In this document: positions 1 to 9,228 of the stretch, one piece after another | Layout: every line of letters starts with the position of its first letter | Position numbering within the stretch: the stretch's first letter is position 1 | The notes under the pieces: model-generated | What the model was told of the DNA's origin: nothing | The model's database searches: none | What the model saw: only the letters and a program-made list of their open reading frames with translations | NCBI GenBank assembly: GCA_026710565.1 | Contig: JAPOQV010000099.1 | Location: 1-14,781 of the forward strand | Length of the DNA stretch: 14,781 nucleotides | Direction of reading: 5' to 3' | Origin: Spirochaetaceae bacterium | GTDB taxonomy: Bacteria > Spirochaetota > Spirochaetia > SZUA-6 > Bin103 | Program-made: the position numbers and the translations under genes

Positions 1-1
1 C

Positions 2-856
<855 letters not shown>

Positions 857-874
857 GACGGCTCGGGACGGCGG

Positions 875-1333
875 CTACGAGGCCTCGGAAGCCTCGCGGA
901 TGCGGTTGAAGGAGGCGTTGAGCCTGGCGGAGATCTCGGTGGCGACCCGTTGGCGCTCCGGGTCGTGCGCATACCGGTCGGGGTGGTAGGTGCGCATCAG
1001 CCGCCGGTAGGCCTGCTTGACGGTGGCGAAATCGGTGCCGGGCGGAAGCTCCAGGTTGCGATAGTCCTGGGCGGCCGCCTGCGGCCGTTGCCGCTGCCCG
1101 GACGGTCCTCCCGAGCGGTCCCTGCCGTCATCCGCCGAACGGGGGCGCTCCGCACCGGTGCGCAGATACTCCTCCAGCTCCTCCCACGCCTCCGAGTAGA
1201 AGCTGTCCGTCCGCCGCCGGTCCGACTCCGCGTCAGGCTTGAGCAGCGTCTTGATGACCCGCTCGACGCGGGAGAAGAACGCATCCACGGCGGGGTCGAT
1301 CCTATCGGTGCGGCGGGCAGCGGACAACGGCAA
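875..1333 (-). CDS. Small J-domain protein (DnaJ-like co-chaperone, type III)
   Basis: The protein is up to 152 residues. A J domain lies at its C-terminus, about residues 89-150: DYRNLELPPGTDFATVKQAY, then the HPD motif (residues 117-119 in TYHPDRY), then a helix ending FNRIREA. J domains stimulate ATP hydrolysis by DnaK-type Hsp70 through HPD. There is no Gly/Phe linker, zinc-finger or substrate-binding C-terminal domain, so this is a type III J protein. Its N-terminal half (acidic/aromatic helix DSFYSEAWEELEEYL, then a low-complexity Arg/Gln/Gly linker) may choose the client. The start is uncertain. The longest frame begins with TTG at 1333 without a visible Shine-Dalgarno; an in-frame GTG at 1288 (137 residues) is the alternative. 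The groES terminator lies just upstream, so the gene probably has its own promoter despite being co-oriented with groES. Confidence 0.8.
   Translation of the reverse strand: MPLSAARRTDRIDPAVDAFFSRVERVIKTLLKPDAESDRRRTDSFYSEAWEELEEYLRTGAERPRSADDGRDRSGGPSGQRQRPQAAAQDYRNLELPPGTDFATVKQAYRRLMRTYHPDRYAHDPERQRVATEISARLNASFNRIREASEAS
1299..1327 (-). promoter_or_regulatory. Weak sigma-70 promoter candidate for the J-domain gene
   Basis: On the minus strand, TTGTCC (1322-1327) and TAGGAT (1299-1304) are separated by exactly 17 bp, each matching 4 of 6 consensus bases. If used, transcription would start near 1292, almost at the GTG at 1288. That would favour the shorter protein with a near-leaderless message. 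Chance similarity is quite possible. Confidence 0.28.
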
Positions 1334-1349
1334 CGGCCGCGGGCACGAA

Positions 1350-1379
1350 AAGGCCCGCTCCCCGACAGGAGCGGGCCTT
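1350..1379 (-). terminator. Intrinsic terminator of groES
   Basis: AAGGCCCGCTCC (1350-1361) and GGAGCGGGCCTT (1368-1379) form a perfect 12-bp GC-rich stem with a 6-nt loop. Read on the minus strand it is followed by a short T run (TTTTC). It begins about 38 nt after the groES stop codon, which is standard Rho-independent terminator geometry. Confidence 0.85.
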
Positions 1380-1417
1380 CGCGCGCAGTGCGCAGGCTGG
1401 CAGTGCGCGGGTGCGGG

Positions 1418-1681
1418 CTAGCTGACGACCGCGAGCACGTCGGCGGCCTTGATGATGAGCTGTTCCTCGCCCTCCACCTTGATCGTGGTCCCCGCGTACT
1501 TGTCGTAGATGATCTTGTCGTCCTGCTTGACCTTGATCTCTTCGTCGTCGCCGATCGCCAGCACGACCCCTTCCTGAGTCTTTTCCTGGGCGGTCTGCGG
1601 AATGTAGATACCGCCCGCGGTCTGCGTCTCCGCGTCGACAGTCTTGACCAGGATTCTGTCACCGATGGGCTGAATCTTCAT
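1418..1681 (-). CDS. groES: Co-chaperonin GroES (Cpn10)
   Basis: This 87-residue protein matches Cpn10 in length and wording. It has the N-terminal MKIQPIGDRILVK, the mobile-loop region ETQTAGGIYIPQTAQEK that contacts GroEL, then GVVLAIGD and the C-terminal EGEEQLIIKAADVLAVV strand. GroES caps the GroEL chamber in the cytoplasm as a heptamer. ATG at 1681 is preceded by GAGGAG (1685-1690), three bases away. The frame extends further upstream but those residues are not Cpn10-like. groEL is not next to it: the gene ends at a terminator, so groES is monocistronic here. The promoter is sigma-70-like and I see no CIRCE (HrcA) operator in the leader. Confidence 0.97.
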   Translation of the reverse strand: MKIQPIGDRILVKTVDAETQTAGGIYIPQTAQEKTQEGVVLAIGDDEEIKVKQDDKIIYDKYAGTTIKVEGEEQLIIKAADVLAVVS

Positions 1682-1711
1682 GGGCTCCTCGCTGTATTGA
1701 TGAGTGGTGTA

Positions 1712-1734
1712 GCGCCGGCCGTGGGCCGGAGCGC
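1712..1734 (-). other. Hairpin in the groES 5' leader
   Basis: On the minus strand, CCGGCC and GGCCGG pair across a CAC loop. A further 3 bp (GCG/CGC) form after a two-base bulge. It lies between the predicted start of transcription (about 1750) and the Shine-Dalgarno at 1685-1690. It could affect message stability or heat-dependent translation but does not cover the ribosome binding site. Confidence 0.4.
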
Positions 1735-1756
1735 GTTGTGATTGTGATCGCTGGCG

Positions 1757-1785
1757 AATATACGGTCGCCCTCGGGGAGCGTCAA
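1757..1785 (-). promoter_or_regulatory. Sigma-70-type promoter of groES
   Basis: On the minus strand, TTGACG (1780-1785) and TATATT (1757-1762) are separated by exactly 17 bp, each one or two bases from consensus. Transcription should start near 1750, giving a leader of about 70 nt. This is the best housekeeping promoter in the window. Confidence 0.8.
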
Positions 1786-1864
1786 GACCGATCCGGATCG
1801 TCATGCCGCCGTCCCCCCGTACAGGGTAAATCTGACACGAACTGACGCCGATCCTTGGACAAGC

Positions 1865-1879
1865 GGGTCATTGTGACCC
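1865..1879. promoter_or_regulatory. Perfect 15-bp dyad, candidate enhancer site for a sigma-54 activator
   Basis: GGGTCA-TTG-TGACCC is a perfect inverted repeat. Its centre (1872) lies about 119 bp upstream of the transcription start predicted from the sigma-54 promoter, within the distance range usual for enhancer-binding-protein sites. Both the role and the binding protein are inference. Confidence 0.45.
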
Positions 1880-1950
1880 ACGGGGCTGTCGGGCCGGTCG
1901 ACCATCTCGATTGCAAAGACCTTGCCTGCAAATAGATAGCTTCGTCAGGG

Positions 1951-1965
1951 ACGCTTCCCAAGCGT
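1951..1965. promoter_or_regulatory. Perfect dyad abutting the -24 element
   Basis: ACGCTT-CCC-AAGCGT is a perfect 6-bp-arm inverted repeat. Its last base is the T of the TGGCAC element. A protein bound here would overlap the sigma-54 polymerase footprint, so a second layer of control (repressor or accessory factor) is possible. No family can be assigned. Confidence 0.4.
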
Positions 1966-1980
1966 GGCACGGATCTTGCT
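1965..1980 (+). promoter_or_regulatory. Sigma-54 (RpoN) promoter of the sigma-70-family gene
   Basis: TGGCACG-GATC-TTGCT matches the conserved sigma-54 core TGGCACG-N4-TTGCW at every specified base. The invariant GG (1966-1967) and GC (1978-1979) are separated by 10 bp as required. The predicted transcript starts near 1991, giving a 13-nt leader that begins just before the GAGGT Shine-Dalgarno (1992-1996) of the gene at 2004. The strand, location and phasing all fit a functional promoter. Confidence 0.85.
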
Positions 1981-2003
1981 CTATTGATTGCGAGGTAAAG
2001 AAG

Positions 2004-2852
2004 ATGGCAAGAGAGACATCCAGCGATGACAGCGTTCTCGCGCGGTACCTGCGCGAGATCAATCGCATTCCGCTGCTCACCAGAGAAGAGGAAGAGCACT
2101 TGGCCCGCAAGGTTGCGGCGGGCGACAATGACGCCAAGGAAGCGCTGGCGCGCGCCAACCTTCGGTTCGTGGTGAACGTCGCCAAGCGATACCAGAATCA
2201 GGGCCTGCCGCTGCTGGACCTGATCAGCGAAGGCAACATCGGACTCCTGCATGCGATCGACCGGTTCGACGTGGACAAGGGGTATCACTTCATCTCGTAT
2301 GCCGTGTGGTGGATCAAGCAGGCGATCCTGAAGGCGGTGTGCGAGCAGTCCCGCCTGATTCGCCTGCCGCTGAACCGCGCGAACGAGCTGGTCCAGATCG
2401 ACCGGGCGCGCAAGGAAGTGCAGAGCGAGACCGGCACGGAGGGGACGGCCGAGCAGATCGGCAAGCGTCTGCTGCTCAAGCCGGAGCTGGTCGAGGAGCT
2501 CACCTCGATCTCGCGCGAGCTGGTTTCTCTCGACGCGCCGATGTACGCCGACTCCGAGTCGGCCAACCGGTCGGAGTTCGTGGAGGATGCGAAGGGCGAG
2601 TCGCCGGATGAGAGTGCCCTGATGCGGTCGCTGCGCGAGGACATCGCGACGGTGCTCCGTTCGCTCACCAACCGCGAGGCCGACATCATCAAGCATCGCT
2701 TCGGCCTCGAAGGCCGCCGGCCGCTGTCCCTGAAGGAGATCGGGCTGCGCTATCACCTGACCAAGGAGCGCATCCGCCAGATCGAGAAGAAGGCGCTGCG
2801 CCAGCTCCGGCATCCGTCGCGGGCCCAACACCTGGAAGCCTACGTAGCCTGA
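2004..2852 (+). CDS. RNA polymerase sigma factor, sigma-70 family group 2 (RpoS/RpoD-like)
   Basis: This 282-residue sigma factor directs core RNA polymerase to -35/-10 promoters. Region 1.2 is at about 12-45 (YLREINRIPLLTREEEEHLA). Region 2 is at about 50-118, with the core-binding ANLRFVVNVAKRYQNQG and the -10-recognising FISYAVWWIKQAI. Region 3 follows from 119 (IRLPLNRANELVQ). Region 4 is at about 211-273, with the -35-binding helix-turn-helix SLKEIGLRYHLTKERIRQIE. It lacks the long acidic region 1.1 and the non-conserved region of primary RpoD, so I read it as an alternative group 2 factor. ATG at 2004 follows GAGGT with 7-nt spacing. Expression is predicted from the sigma-54 promoter at 1965-1980, which makes it the second step of a sigma cascade. 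I recall a similar groES-linked sigma gene in Treponema, unverified. Confidence 0.93.
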   Translation: MARETSSDDSVLARYLREINRIPLLTREEEEHLARKVAAGDNDAKEALARANLRFVVNVAKRYQNQGLPLLDLISEGNIGLLHAIDRFDVDKGYHFISYAVWWIKQAILKAVCEQSRLIRLPLNRANELVQIDRARKEVQSETGTEGTAEQIGKRLLLKPELVEELTSISRELVSLDAPMYADSESANRSEFVEDAKGESPDESALMRSLREDIATVLRSLTNREADIIKHRFGLEGRRPLSLKEIGLRYHLTKERIRQIEKKALRQLRHPSRAQHLEAYVA

Positions 2853-2854
2853 GC

Positions 2855-2889
2855 GACGACAAGCGGCGCCGCTGGCGCCGCTTCTCGTC
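2855..2889 (+). terminator. Strong hairpin after the sigma-factor gene
   Basis: AAGCGGCGCC (2861-2870) and GGCGCCGCTT (2874-2883) pair perfectly over a 3-nt loop. Past one C-C mismatch, GACGA (2855-2859) pairs with TCGTC (2885-2889), for 15 paired bases in total. It begins 3 nt after the stop codon. There is no T-tract, so it may terminate weakly or mainly protect the 3' end. Confidence 0.6.
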
Positions 2890-2908
2890 CCCAACAAGGG
2901 AGTTGCAC

Positions 2909-3025
2909 GTGGCGGCTCCCGCTCTGTCCCGGCGGCGGAATGCCCGCCCCGCGCTCGCGGCCCAGCCCCTCCTTTTGGCTTGGCGCTCATCGGTGCCCGA
3001 TGCGATCCAAGCCGGATACGGGTAG
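2909..3025 (+). CDS. Possible 38-residue small ORF
   Basis: GTG at 2909 follows AAGGGAG (2896-2902) at 6-nt spacing, a better ribosome binding site than several large genes here have. The frame runs 38 codons to TAG at 3023-3025. The peptide starts MAAPALSRRR, has an Ala/Leu-rich middle (LLLAW) and ends DAIQAGYG. I recognise no family. It overlaps the hairpin at 2974-3016. It could be a leader peptide upstream of ppdK, but it may also be a chance frame in GC-rich DNA. Confidence 0.25.
   Translation: MAAPALSRRRNARPALAAQPLLLAWRSSVPDAIQAGYG
2974..3016 (+). other. Nested stem-loop in the sigma-ppdK intergenic region
   Basis: GGCTTGG (2977-2983) pairs with CCAAGCC (3007-3013), extendable by G-U and A-U pairs. 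Inside it CATCGG (2988-2993) pairs with CCGATG (2997-3002) over a TGC loop. A 4x4 internal loop joins the two helices. Two stacked perfect helices at this length suggest a real RNA structure, either a 3' UTR element, a small RNA or part of a ppdK leader. Confidence 0.45.
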
Positions 3026-3027
3026 TC

Positions 3028-3046
3028 CCGGCGCCTGCGGCGCCGG
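3028..3046 (+). terminator. GC-rich hairpin upstream of ppdK
   Basis: CCGGCGCC and GGCGCCGG pair perfectly over a 3-nt TGC loop, followed by TCTTGCC rather than a run of T. It may be a weak terminator separating the sigma-gene transcript from ppdK, or the third element of the structured intergenic region. Confidence 0.4.
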
Positions 3047-3056
3047 TCTTGCCTCC

Positions 3057-3085
3057 TTGACACTGTCGGGATTGGGCTTTCTCCT
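3057..3085 (+). promoter_or_regulatory. Candidate promoter of ppdK
   Basis: TTGACA (3057-3062) is a perfect -35 hexamer. At 17-bp spacing the only -10 is TCTCCT (3080-3085), matching three of six bases. Transcription would begin near 3092 and give a leader of about 30 nt ending in AGGAAGGGG. The poor -10 may mean activator dependence or chance. Confidence 0.4.
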
Positions 3086-3121
3086 ACGGGCAAGCACACC
3101 CGGTCGCAGGAAGGGGCACAC

Positions 3122-5806
<2,685 letters not shown>

Positions 5807-5812
5807 CGGCTG

Positions 5813-6712
5813 CTACCTGAAGGTCGAAGCCTTCAGCTCGCGTTGCGTCTCGTAGATCGAGCCCGAGCGGATCGGCGGCGGCTGCGGCAGACGCACCGGG
5901 GTCGAGGTCATGCGCACCTCGTTGGAGGCTTCGCCGCGCACGAAGGTGGCCCGATACTGGTCCCAGCTCATCTGCCCGCCGGCGATCCAGATCGGGTAGG
6001 CATCGCCCGCGCAGTACATGAGCAGCAGCAGGCGCCGTGATGCCTGCGAGGCGTTGGGCAGCGATCCGTGCAGCGTGCGCACGTGATGGATGGAGACGCC
6101 GCCGGCGGGAACCTCGATCGCTTCCGCGTCGGCCGGCTCGAAGTTGTGCTCGGTGACCGCGCCCACGAAGGCGCCGTCCTGGTTGTGGTCCAGGATCGGA
6201 CCGCGATGCGATCCCGGGATCGCCAGCAGGCAGCCGTTCTCGCGCGTCATGTCGTCGATGGCCAAGCCCACCGCCAGCACGTCGTCGTTGGTGTGCGGAT
6301 AGAAGGCCCAGTCCTGGTGCCAGTGCACGGGGCTGCCGAACTCGCCCGACTTCATGTTGAGCTTGGAGCCGTGCGTGCGCACCGCCCAAGTCCCCAGGAG
6401 CTGGCTCGACATCTCGACGATGCCCTCGTCGCGCATCGCGCGGTCGTACGCCTCGTGCACGAGGTGCGGCTCCTTGAGACGCCGCAGCTTGGGCTCTTCC
6501 GGGGTGTGATCCGGCTCCAGGTCGAACACGTCGGTGTGCTCGGTGACCTCGCGCGAGCGCTCGATGAAGTCGTCGGTGACCGCCTGCAGCTCGGCCACCT
6601 GCTCGTCCGGCAGGACCCCTTCGACCGCGATGTAGCCGCGCTCGTGATACTCGTCGATCTGAGCCCGCGTCAGCTTGCGCGTCAGTTCCCGTGTCAGCCC
6701 CTGTGTCAGCAT
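5813..6712 (-). CDS. Phytanoyl-CoA dioxygenase (PhyH) family protein, Fe(II)/2-oxoglutarate-dependent
   Basis: This 299-residue protein belongs to the non-haem Fe(II)/2-oxoglutarate oxygenases. The facial triad is visible: His132-x-Asp134 in HWHQDWAFYPH and His215 in RTLHGSLPN. An Arg pair (226-227) is suited to bind 2-oxoglutarate. The family motif GCLLAIPGSHRGP and the start ITDEYHERGY-like segment (IDEYHERGYIAVEGVLPDEQV) also fit. Substrate is unknown; members hydroxylate acyl-CoAs, amino acids, ectoine or natural products. The start at 6712 is chosen because GGAGG lies just upstream and residues before it in the open frame are not family-like. The first 16 residues come from a 12-bp tandem repeat (LTRxLTRx). 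The neighbours give no pathway clue. Confidence 0.92.
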   Translation of the reverse strand: MLTQGLTRELTRKLTRAQIDEYHERGYIAVEGVLPDEQVAELQAVTDDFIERSREVTEHTDVFDLEPDHTPEEPKLRRLKEPHLVHEAYDRAMRDEGIVEMSSQLLGTWAVRTHGSKLNMKSGEFGSPVHWHQDWAFYPHTNDDVLAVGLAIDDMTRENGCLLAIPGSHRGPILDHNQDGAFVGAVTEHNFEPADAEAIEVPAGGVSIHHVRTLHGSLPNASQASRRLLLLMYCAGDAYPIWIAGGQMSWDQYRATFVRGEASNEVRMTSTPVRLPQPPPIRSGSIYETQRELKASTFR

Positions 6713-6713
6713 G
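6666..6713 (-). repeat. Four imperfect 12-bp tandem repeats at the PhyH N-terminus
   Basis: Units on the plus strand are CGCGTCAGCTTG, CGCGTCAGTTCC, CGTGTCAGCCCC and TGTGTCAGCATG, all sharing GTCAG. They encode LTQG/LTRE/LTRK/LTRA right after the start codon. Unit loss or gain would keep the frame. Confidence 0.75.
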
Positions 6714-6737
6714 GTCAACTCCTCCCCGCCGGACCGA

Positions 6738-6743
6738 TAATAC
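6738..6743 (-). promoter_or_regulatory. Candidate -10 element of the PhyH gene
   Basis: TATTAT on the minus strand matches five of six -10 bases and would place the start of transcription about 20 nt before the start codon. No recognisable -35 hexamer is found at 16-18 bp. Confidence 0.28.
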
Positions 6744-6855
6744 CCCTCCGGCGGCACGGCCGGCGAGTCGTGCCCCGGAGCGTTTGCATGCGTGGCACCG
6801 GCCCACGTACATTGTGCGGGCCGTGGCCGCTCCTGCCCCTGTGCTGCGTCCCGCC

Positions 6856-7293
6856 ATGGATGTCGCGCCGCCATGCCCGAAGGCGCCGCGCCCGGCGGCG
6901 CCGACCGCCGCCGAGTTCCCCGGATGCACGCCCGTCCGGTTGCCGCGCGAGGAATTGGATGACTGCGAACTGCGCTTCGAGTATTGGGACGCGGTCAGCG
7001 AGACCGCGTGGGTGTGCGAGCCGGTCAGTCCGTACCACGAGTCGCCGGCGCGGTGTCTGACCGGCCTGGTGACCCTGATCGCCCGGATGCGCGGTGCTCC
7101 GATCCGGTGCTTCGGACACATGGACCTGCTGCATCGCGACCGGCGCGGCGAACCGCAGATGGCGCGCGGCATCGCGGTGGGCGCGGACTTTCCCGGCGTG
7201 CCGGGGTTCGCCGGTCTGCCCGTGCACGTCATCGCCGCCGCGGCGGCTGCCTGCACCAGCCAGGCGGACTTCCGGGAGCGCCTGCGCCGCTGA
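6856..7293 (+). CDS. Short Uma2-like protein, probably internally deleted
   Basis: The frame from ATG 6856 gives 145 residues. The segment LPREELDDCELRFEYWDA through SPYHESPARCLTGLVTLIARMRG to APIRCFGHMDLLHRD reads like the N-terminal part of Uma2-type (DUF820, PD-(D/E)XK-like) proteins as I remember them. The end (GADFPGVPGFAGLPVHVIAA to SQADFRERLRR) resembles their C-terminal tail. The middle that should hold the nuclease core and its Asp/Glu/Lys residues is missing between about residues 100 and 108. I therefore suspect an in-frame internal deletion and no nuclease activity. No Shine-Dalgarno precedes the ATG; a GTG at 6841 is possible. The family match is from memory and needs a profile search. 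Confidence 0.5.
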   Translation: MDVAPPCPKAPRPAAPTAAEFPGCTPVRLPREELDDCELRFEYWDAVSETAWVCEPVSPYHESPARCLTGLVTLIARMRGAPIRCFGHMDLLHRDRRGEPQMARGIAVGADFPGVPGFAGLPVHVIAAAAAACTSQADFRERLRR

Positions 7294-7356
7294 CGAGGCG
7301 ACCGGGCGATCCGGCCGGCGACGGTCCGCGCGTTGCGCCGGCACGGGGGAGATGAC

Positions 7357-9228
7357 GTGGCGAGCGAGTGGCGTCCCGGTGGGACGGAGGGGCAGGTGCG
7401 GTCGCGCCGCGAGCGGCGGCCGTACGACACGCGCTCGGTAGCCCGCTGGATCCTGTCCCACCTGCGCCGCCATCCGCTGCTGACCACGGGCGCCGTGGTG
7501 CTGCACTCGGGCGCGTGGTGGGCGTACGGCCTGGCGCCGATCATGGTCGGACGGGTCGCCGCGCAGATCATCGAGCCGGCGGCAGGAATGCCGGTGGCAG
7601 GAATGCCGGCGGCGGGGCTCCTGGCGGCATGCCTGTGGCTGCTGGCGATCCTGATCGGCGACGCCTGCCTGTCCATGGCGGCCAACGCCTGCACGCTGAC
7701 CCTGGCCCACCGTGTCGAGCGGGACGCGCGCGACGAGCTCTACCGCAGCCTGCTCGGCAAGAGCCAGACCTACCACGACCGGCAGCGGATCGGCGACCTG
7801 GTCGCCCGCGCTACCGACGACTCGCGGATGCTGTCGATGATGATCCACCCGGGGATCCTCTTCATCAGCGACATGGTGATGGGCTTCATCACCCCGATCG
7901 TCTACATCCTGCTGCTGGACGCCGAGCTGCTGCTGGTGCCGGTGCTGTACGCCGTCTCCTTCGCGATCACCCTGCGCGCGTTCGTCCGCAAGCTGGGGCC
8001 GGTGCTGTTCGAGCAGCGCCGGGCGCAGGGGGAGCTGACCGCGGCGCTGGAGGAGTCGATCAGCGGTATCGAGGTGGTCAAGGTGTCGGTGCGGGAGGCG
8101 TTCGAGCGCGGACGCTTCGCCCGCACGGTGAGCGCCTTCAAGGAGCTGTTCGTCCGCTCCAACCGGATCGAGGGCTTCTACGTCCCGATGCTGATCTACG
8201 GCGCGCTGACCGCGTTGGCGCTGATGCACGGCGTGCTGGCGCTGCAGCGCGGCGTGATCGGCCTGGACGGGCTGATCGCCTTCGTCGGGCTCATGCACGC
8301 GCTGCGCATCCCGACGTTCATCTCCGCGTTCTCCTTCTCGATGCTGCAGGGCGGCATCGCCGGCGCGCGGCGTATCCTGAGCGTCCTGAAGGGGTCCGCC
8401 GGCATCGACGAGAACCGCGGCGGCGTCAGCGTCCCGATCGACGGCGCGATCTCCTTCCACGGGGTCGACTTCGGCTATGAAGGAGCCGGAGCGGCGCTCA
8501 CCGGCCTCGAAGTCGACATCGCCGCCGGCGAGACGGTCGCCATCGTCGGGCAGACCGGCTCCGGCAAGAGCTCGCTGACGAGGCTGGTCAACCGCACCTA
8601 CGACCCCGCGCACGGCAGCGTGCGCGTCGACGGCATCGACCTGCGCGCCTGGAACCTCACCAGCCTGCGGTCGCAGATCGCCAGCGTCGAGCAGGACGTG
8701 TTCCTGTTCTCGCGCTCGATCGCCGACAACATCGCCTTCGCGCGCTCCGGTGCGTCGCGTGCGGAGATCGAAGCGGCCGCGCGCGCGGCGGCGGCCGACG
8801 AGTTCATCGCCTCGTTCGTGGACGGTTACGACACCGTGATCGGCGAGCGGGGCGTCACCCTGTCCGGGGGCCAGCGGCAACGCCTGGCGCTGGCGCGCGC
8901 GTTCCTGAAGGACCCGCGCATCCTGATCCTGGACGACTCCACCAGCGCCATCGACAGCGCCACCGAGGACGACATCCAGCGCGCGCTCACCCGCATCCAG
9001 CGCGGGCGCACGACCCTGATCGTCACCCACCGGCTGTCGCAGATCCGCTGGGCGGACCGCATCCTGGTGCTGGACGGCGGGCGGCTGGTCGCCAACGGCA
9101 CGCACGCGGCGCTGCTGGCCGGCTCCCCCCACTACCGGCGGATCTTCAGCCGCTACGACATCGACCTGCCGCCGCTGGTCGGACGGGGCGCGCCCGTTTC
9201 GCCGAACGGCGTACCGGAGCCCGGCTGA
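7357..9228 (+). CDS. ABC exporter half-transporter, subunit 1 (degenerate Walker B)
   Basis: This 623-residue protein fuses an N-terminal transmembrane domain (about 30-315) to a nucleotide-binding domain (about 365-600). It has Walker A GQTGSGKSS (from residue 398, Lys404), Q-loop VEQDVFLF, canonical signature LSGGQ (502-506), Walker B ILILDD and H-loop THRLS. The residue after the Walker B Asp is Asp527, where catalytic exporters have Glu. Together with its partner it should form a heterodimeric multidrug/lipid-type exporter in the inner membrane. GTG at 7357 is preferred because GGGGGAG (7345-7351) precedes it; a TTG at 7333 would add eight residues. Its stop overlaps the start of the next gene (ATGA), implying coupled, near-equal synthesis. 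The substrate cannot be told from sequence. Confidence 0.93.
   Translation: MASEWRPGGTEGQVRSRRERRPYDTRSVARWILSHLRRHPLLTTGAVVLHSGAWWAYGLAPIMVGRVAAQIIEPAAGMPVAGMPAAGLLAACLWLLAILIGDACLSMAANACTLTLAHRVERDARDELYRSLLGKSQTYHDRQRIGDLVARATDDSRMLSMMIHPGILFISDMVMGFITPIVYILLLDAELLLVPVLYAVSFAITLRAFVRKLGPVLFEQRRAQGELTAALEESISGIEVVKVSVREAFERGRFARTVSAFKELFVRSNRIEGFYVPMLIYGALTALALMHGVLALQRGVIGLDGLIAFVGLMHALRIPTFISAFSFSMLQGGIAGARRILSVLKGSAGIDENRGGVSVPIDGAISFHGVDFGYEGAGAALTGLEVDIAAGETVAIVGQTGSGKSSLTRLVNRTYDPAHGSVRVDGIDLRAWNLTSLRSQIASVEQDVFLFSRSIADNIAFARSGASRAEIEAAARAAAADEFIASFVDGYDTVIGERGVTLSGGQRQRLALARAFLKDPRILILDDSTSAIDSATEDDIQRALTRIQRGRTTLIVTHRLSQIRWADRILVLDGGRLVANGTHAALLAGSPHYRRIFSRYDIDLPPLVGRGAPVSPNGVPEPG
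7581..7610 (+). repeat. 15-bp tandem duplication inside ABC subunit 1
   Basis: GGCAGGAATGCCGGT and GGCAGGAATGCCGGC sit head to tail and differ only in the last base. They encode AGMPV-AGMPA in the segment between the first two predicted membrane helices (about residues 75-85). Copy-number change would alter loop length without shifting frame. Confidence 0.7.

Larger units (their letters stand above)
1682..2003. other. Divergent regulatory region between groES and the sigma-factor gene (322 bp)
   Basis: The half nearer groES holds its leader, hairpin and sigma-70 promoter, all on the minus strand. The half nearer the sigma gene holds two perfect dyads, a looser inverted repeat TTGCA-N11-TGCAA (1911-1931), and the sigma-54 promoter. 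I see no convincing protein-coding ORF in it; the sigma gene frame stays open upstream to 1911 but those residues do not resemble a sigma factor. Confidence 0.7.

Noticed and set aside
1682..1756. CIRCE operator in the groES leader
   Set aside because: Neither TTAGCACTC-like nor GAGTGCTAA-like arms are present; only a GC hairpin is seen.
1782..2990. 402-codon minus-strand open frame over the sigma-factor gene
   Set aside because: Antisense shadow of a clearly conserved sigma-70 protein in GC-rich DNA.
3038..3053. Possible second sigma-54 promoter before ppdK (GG-N10-GC phasing, CGGCGCC-GGTC-TTGCC)
   Set aside because: Spacing is right but T, A, G and the final W of the core are all wrong, and the -24 half lies in a GC hairpin arm; chance match likely.
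6068..7060. 330-codon plus-strand frame over the PhyH gene
   Set aside because: Antisense to a protein with intact HxD...H iron ligands; the plus-strand translation has no recognisable motif.
6715..9132. 805-codon open frame on the minus strand
   Set aside because: It is antisense to the first ABC gene and the Uma2-like ORF, Asp/Gln/Arg/His-rich and without domain motifs; the plus strand encodes complete ABC motifs.
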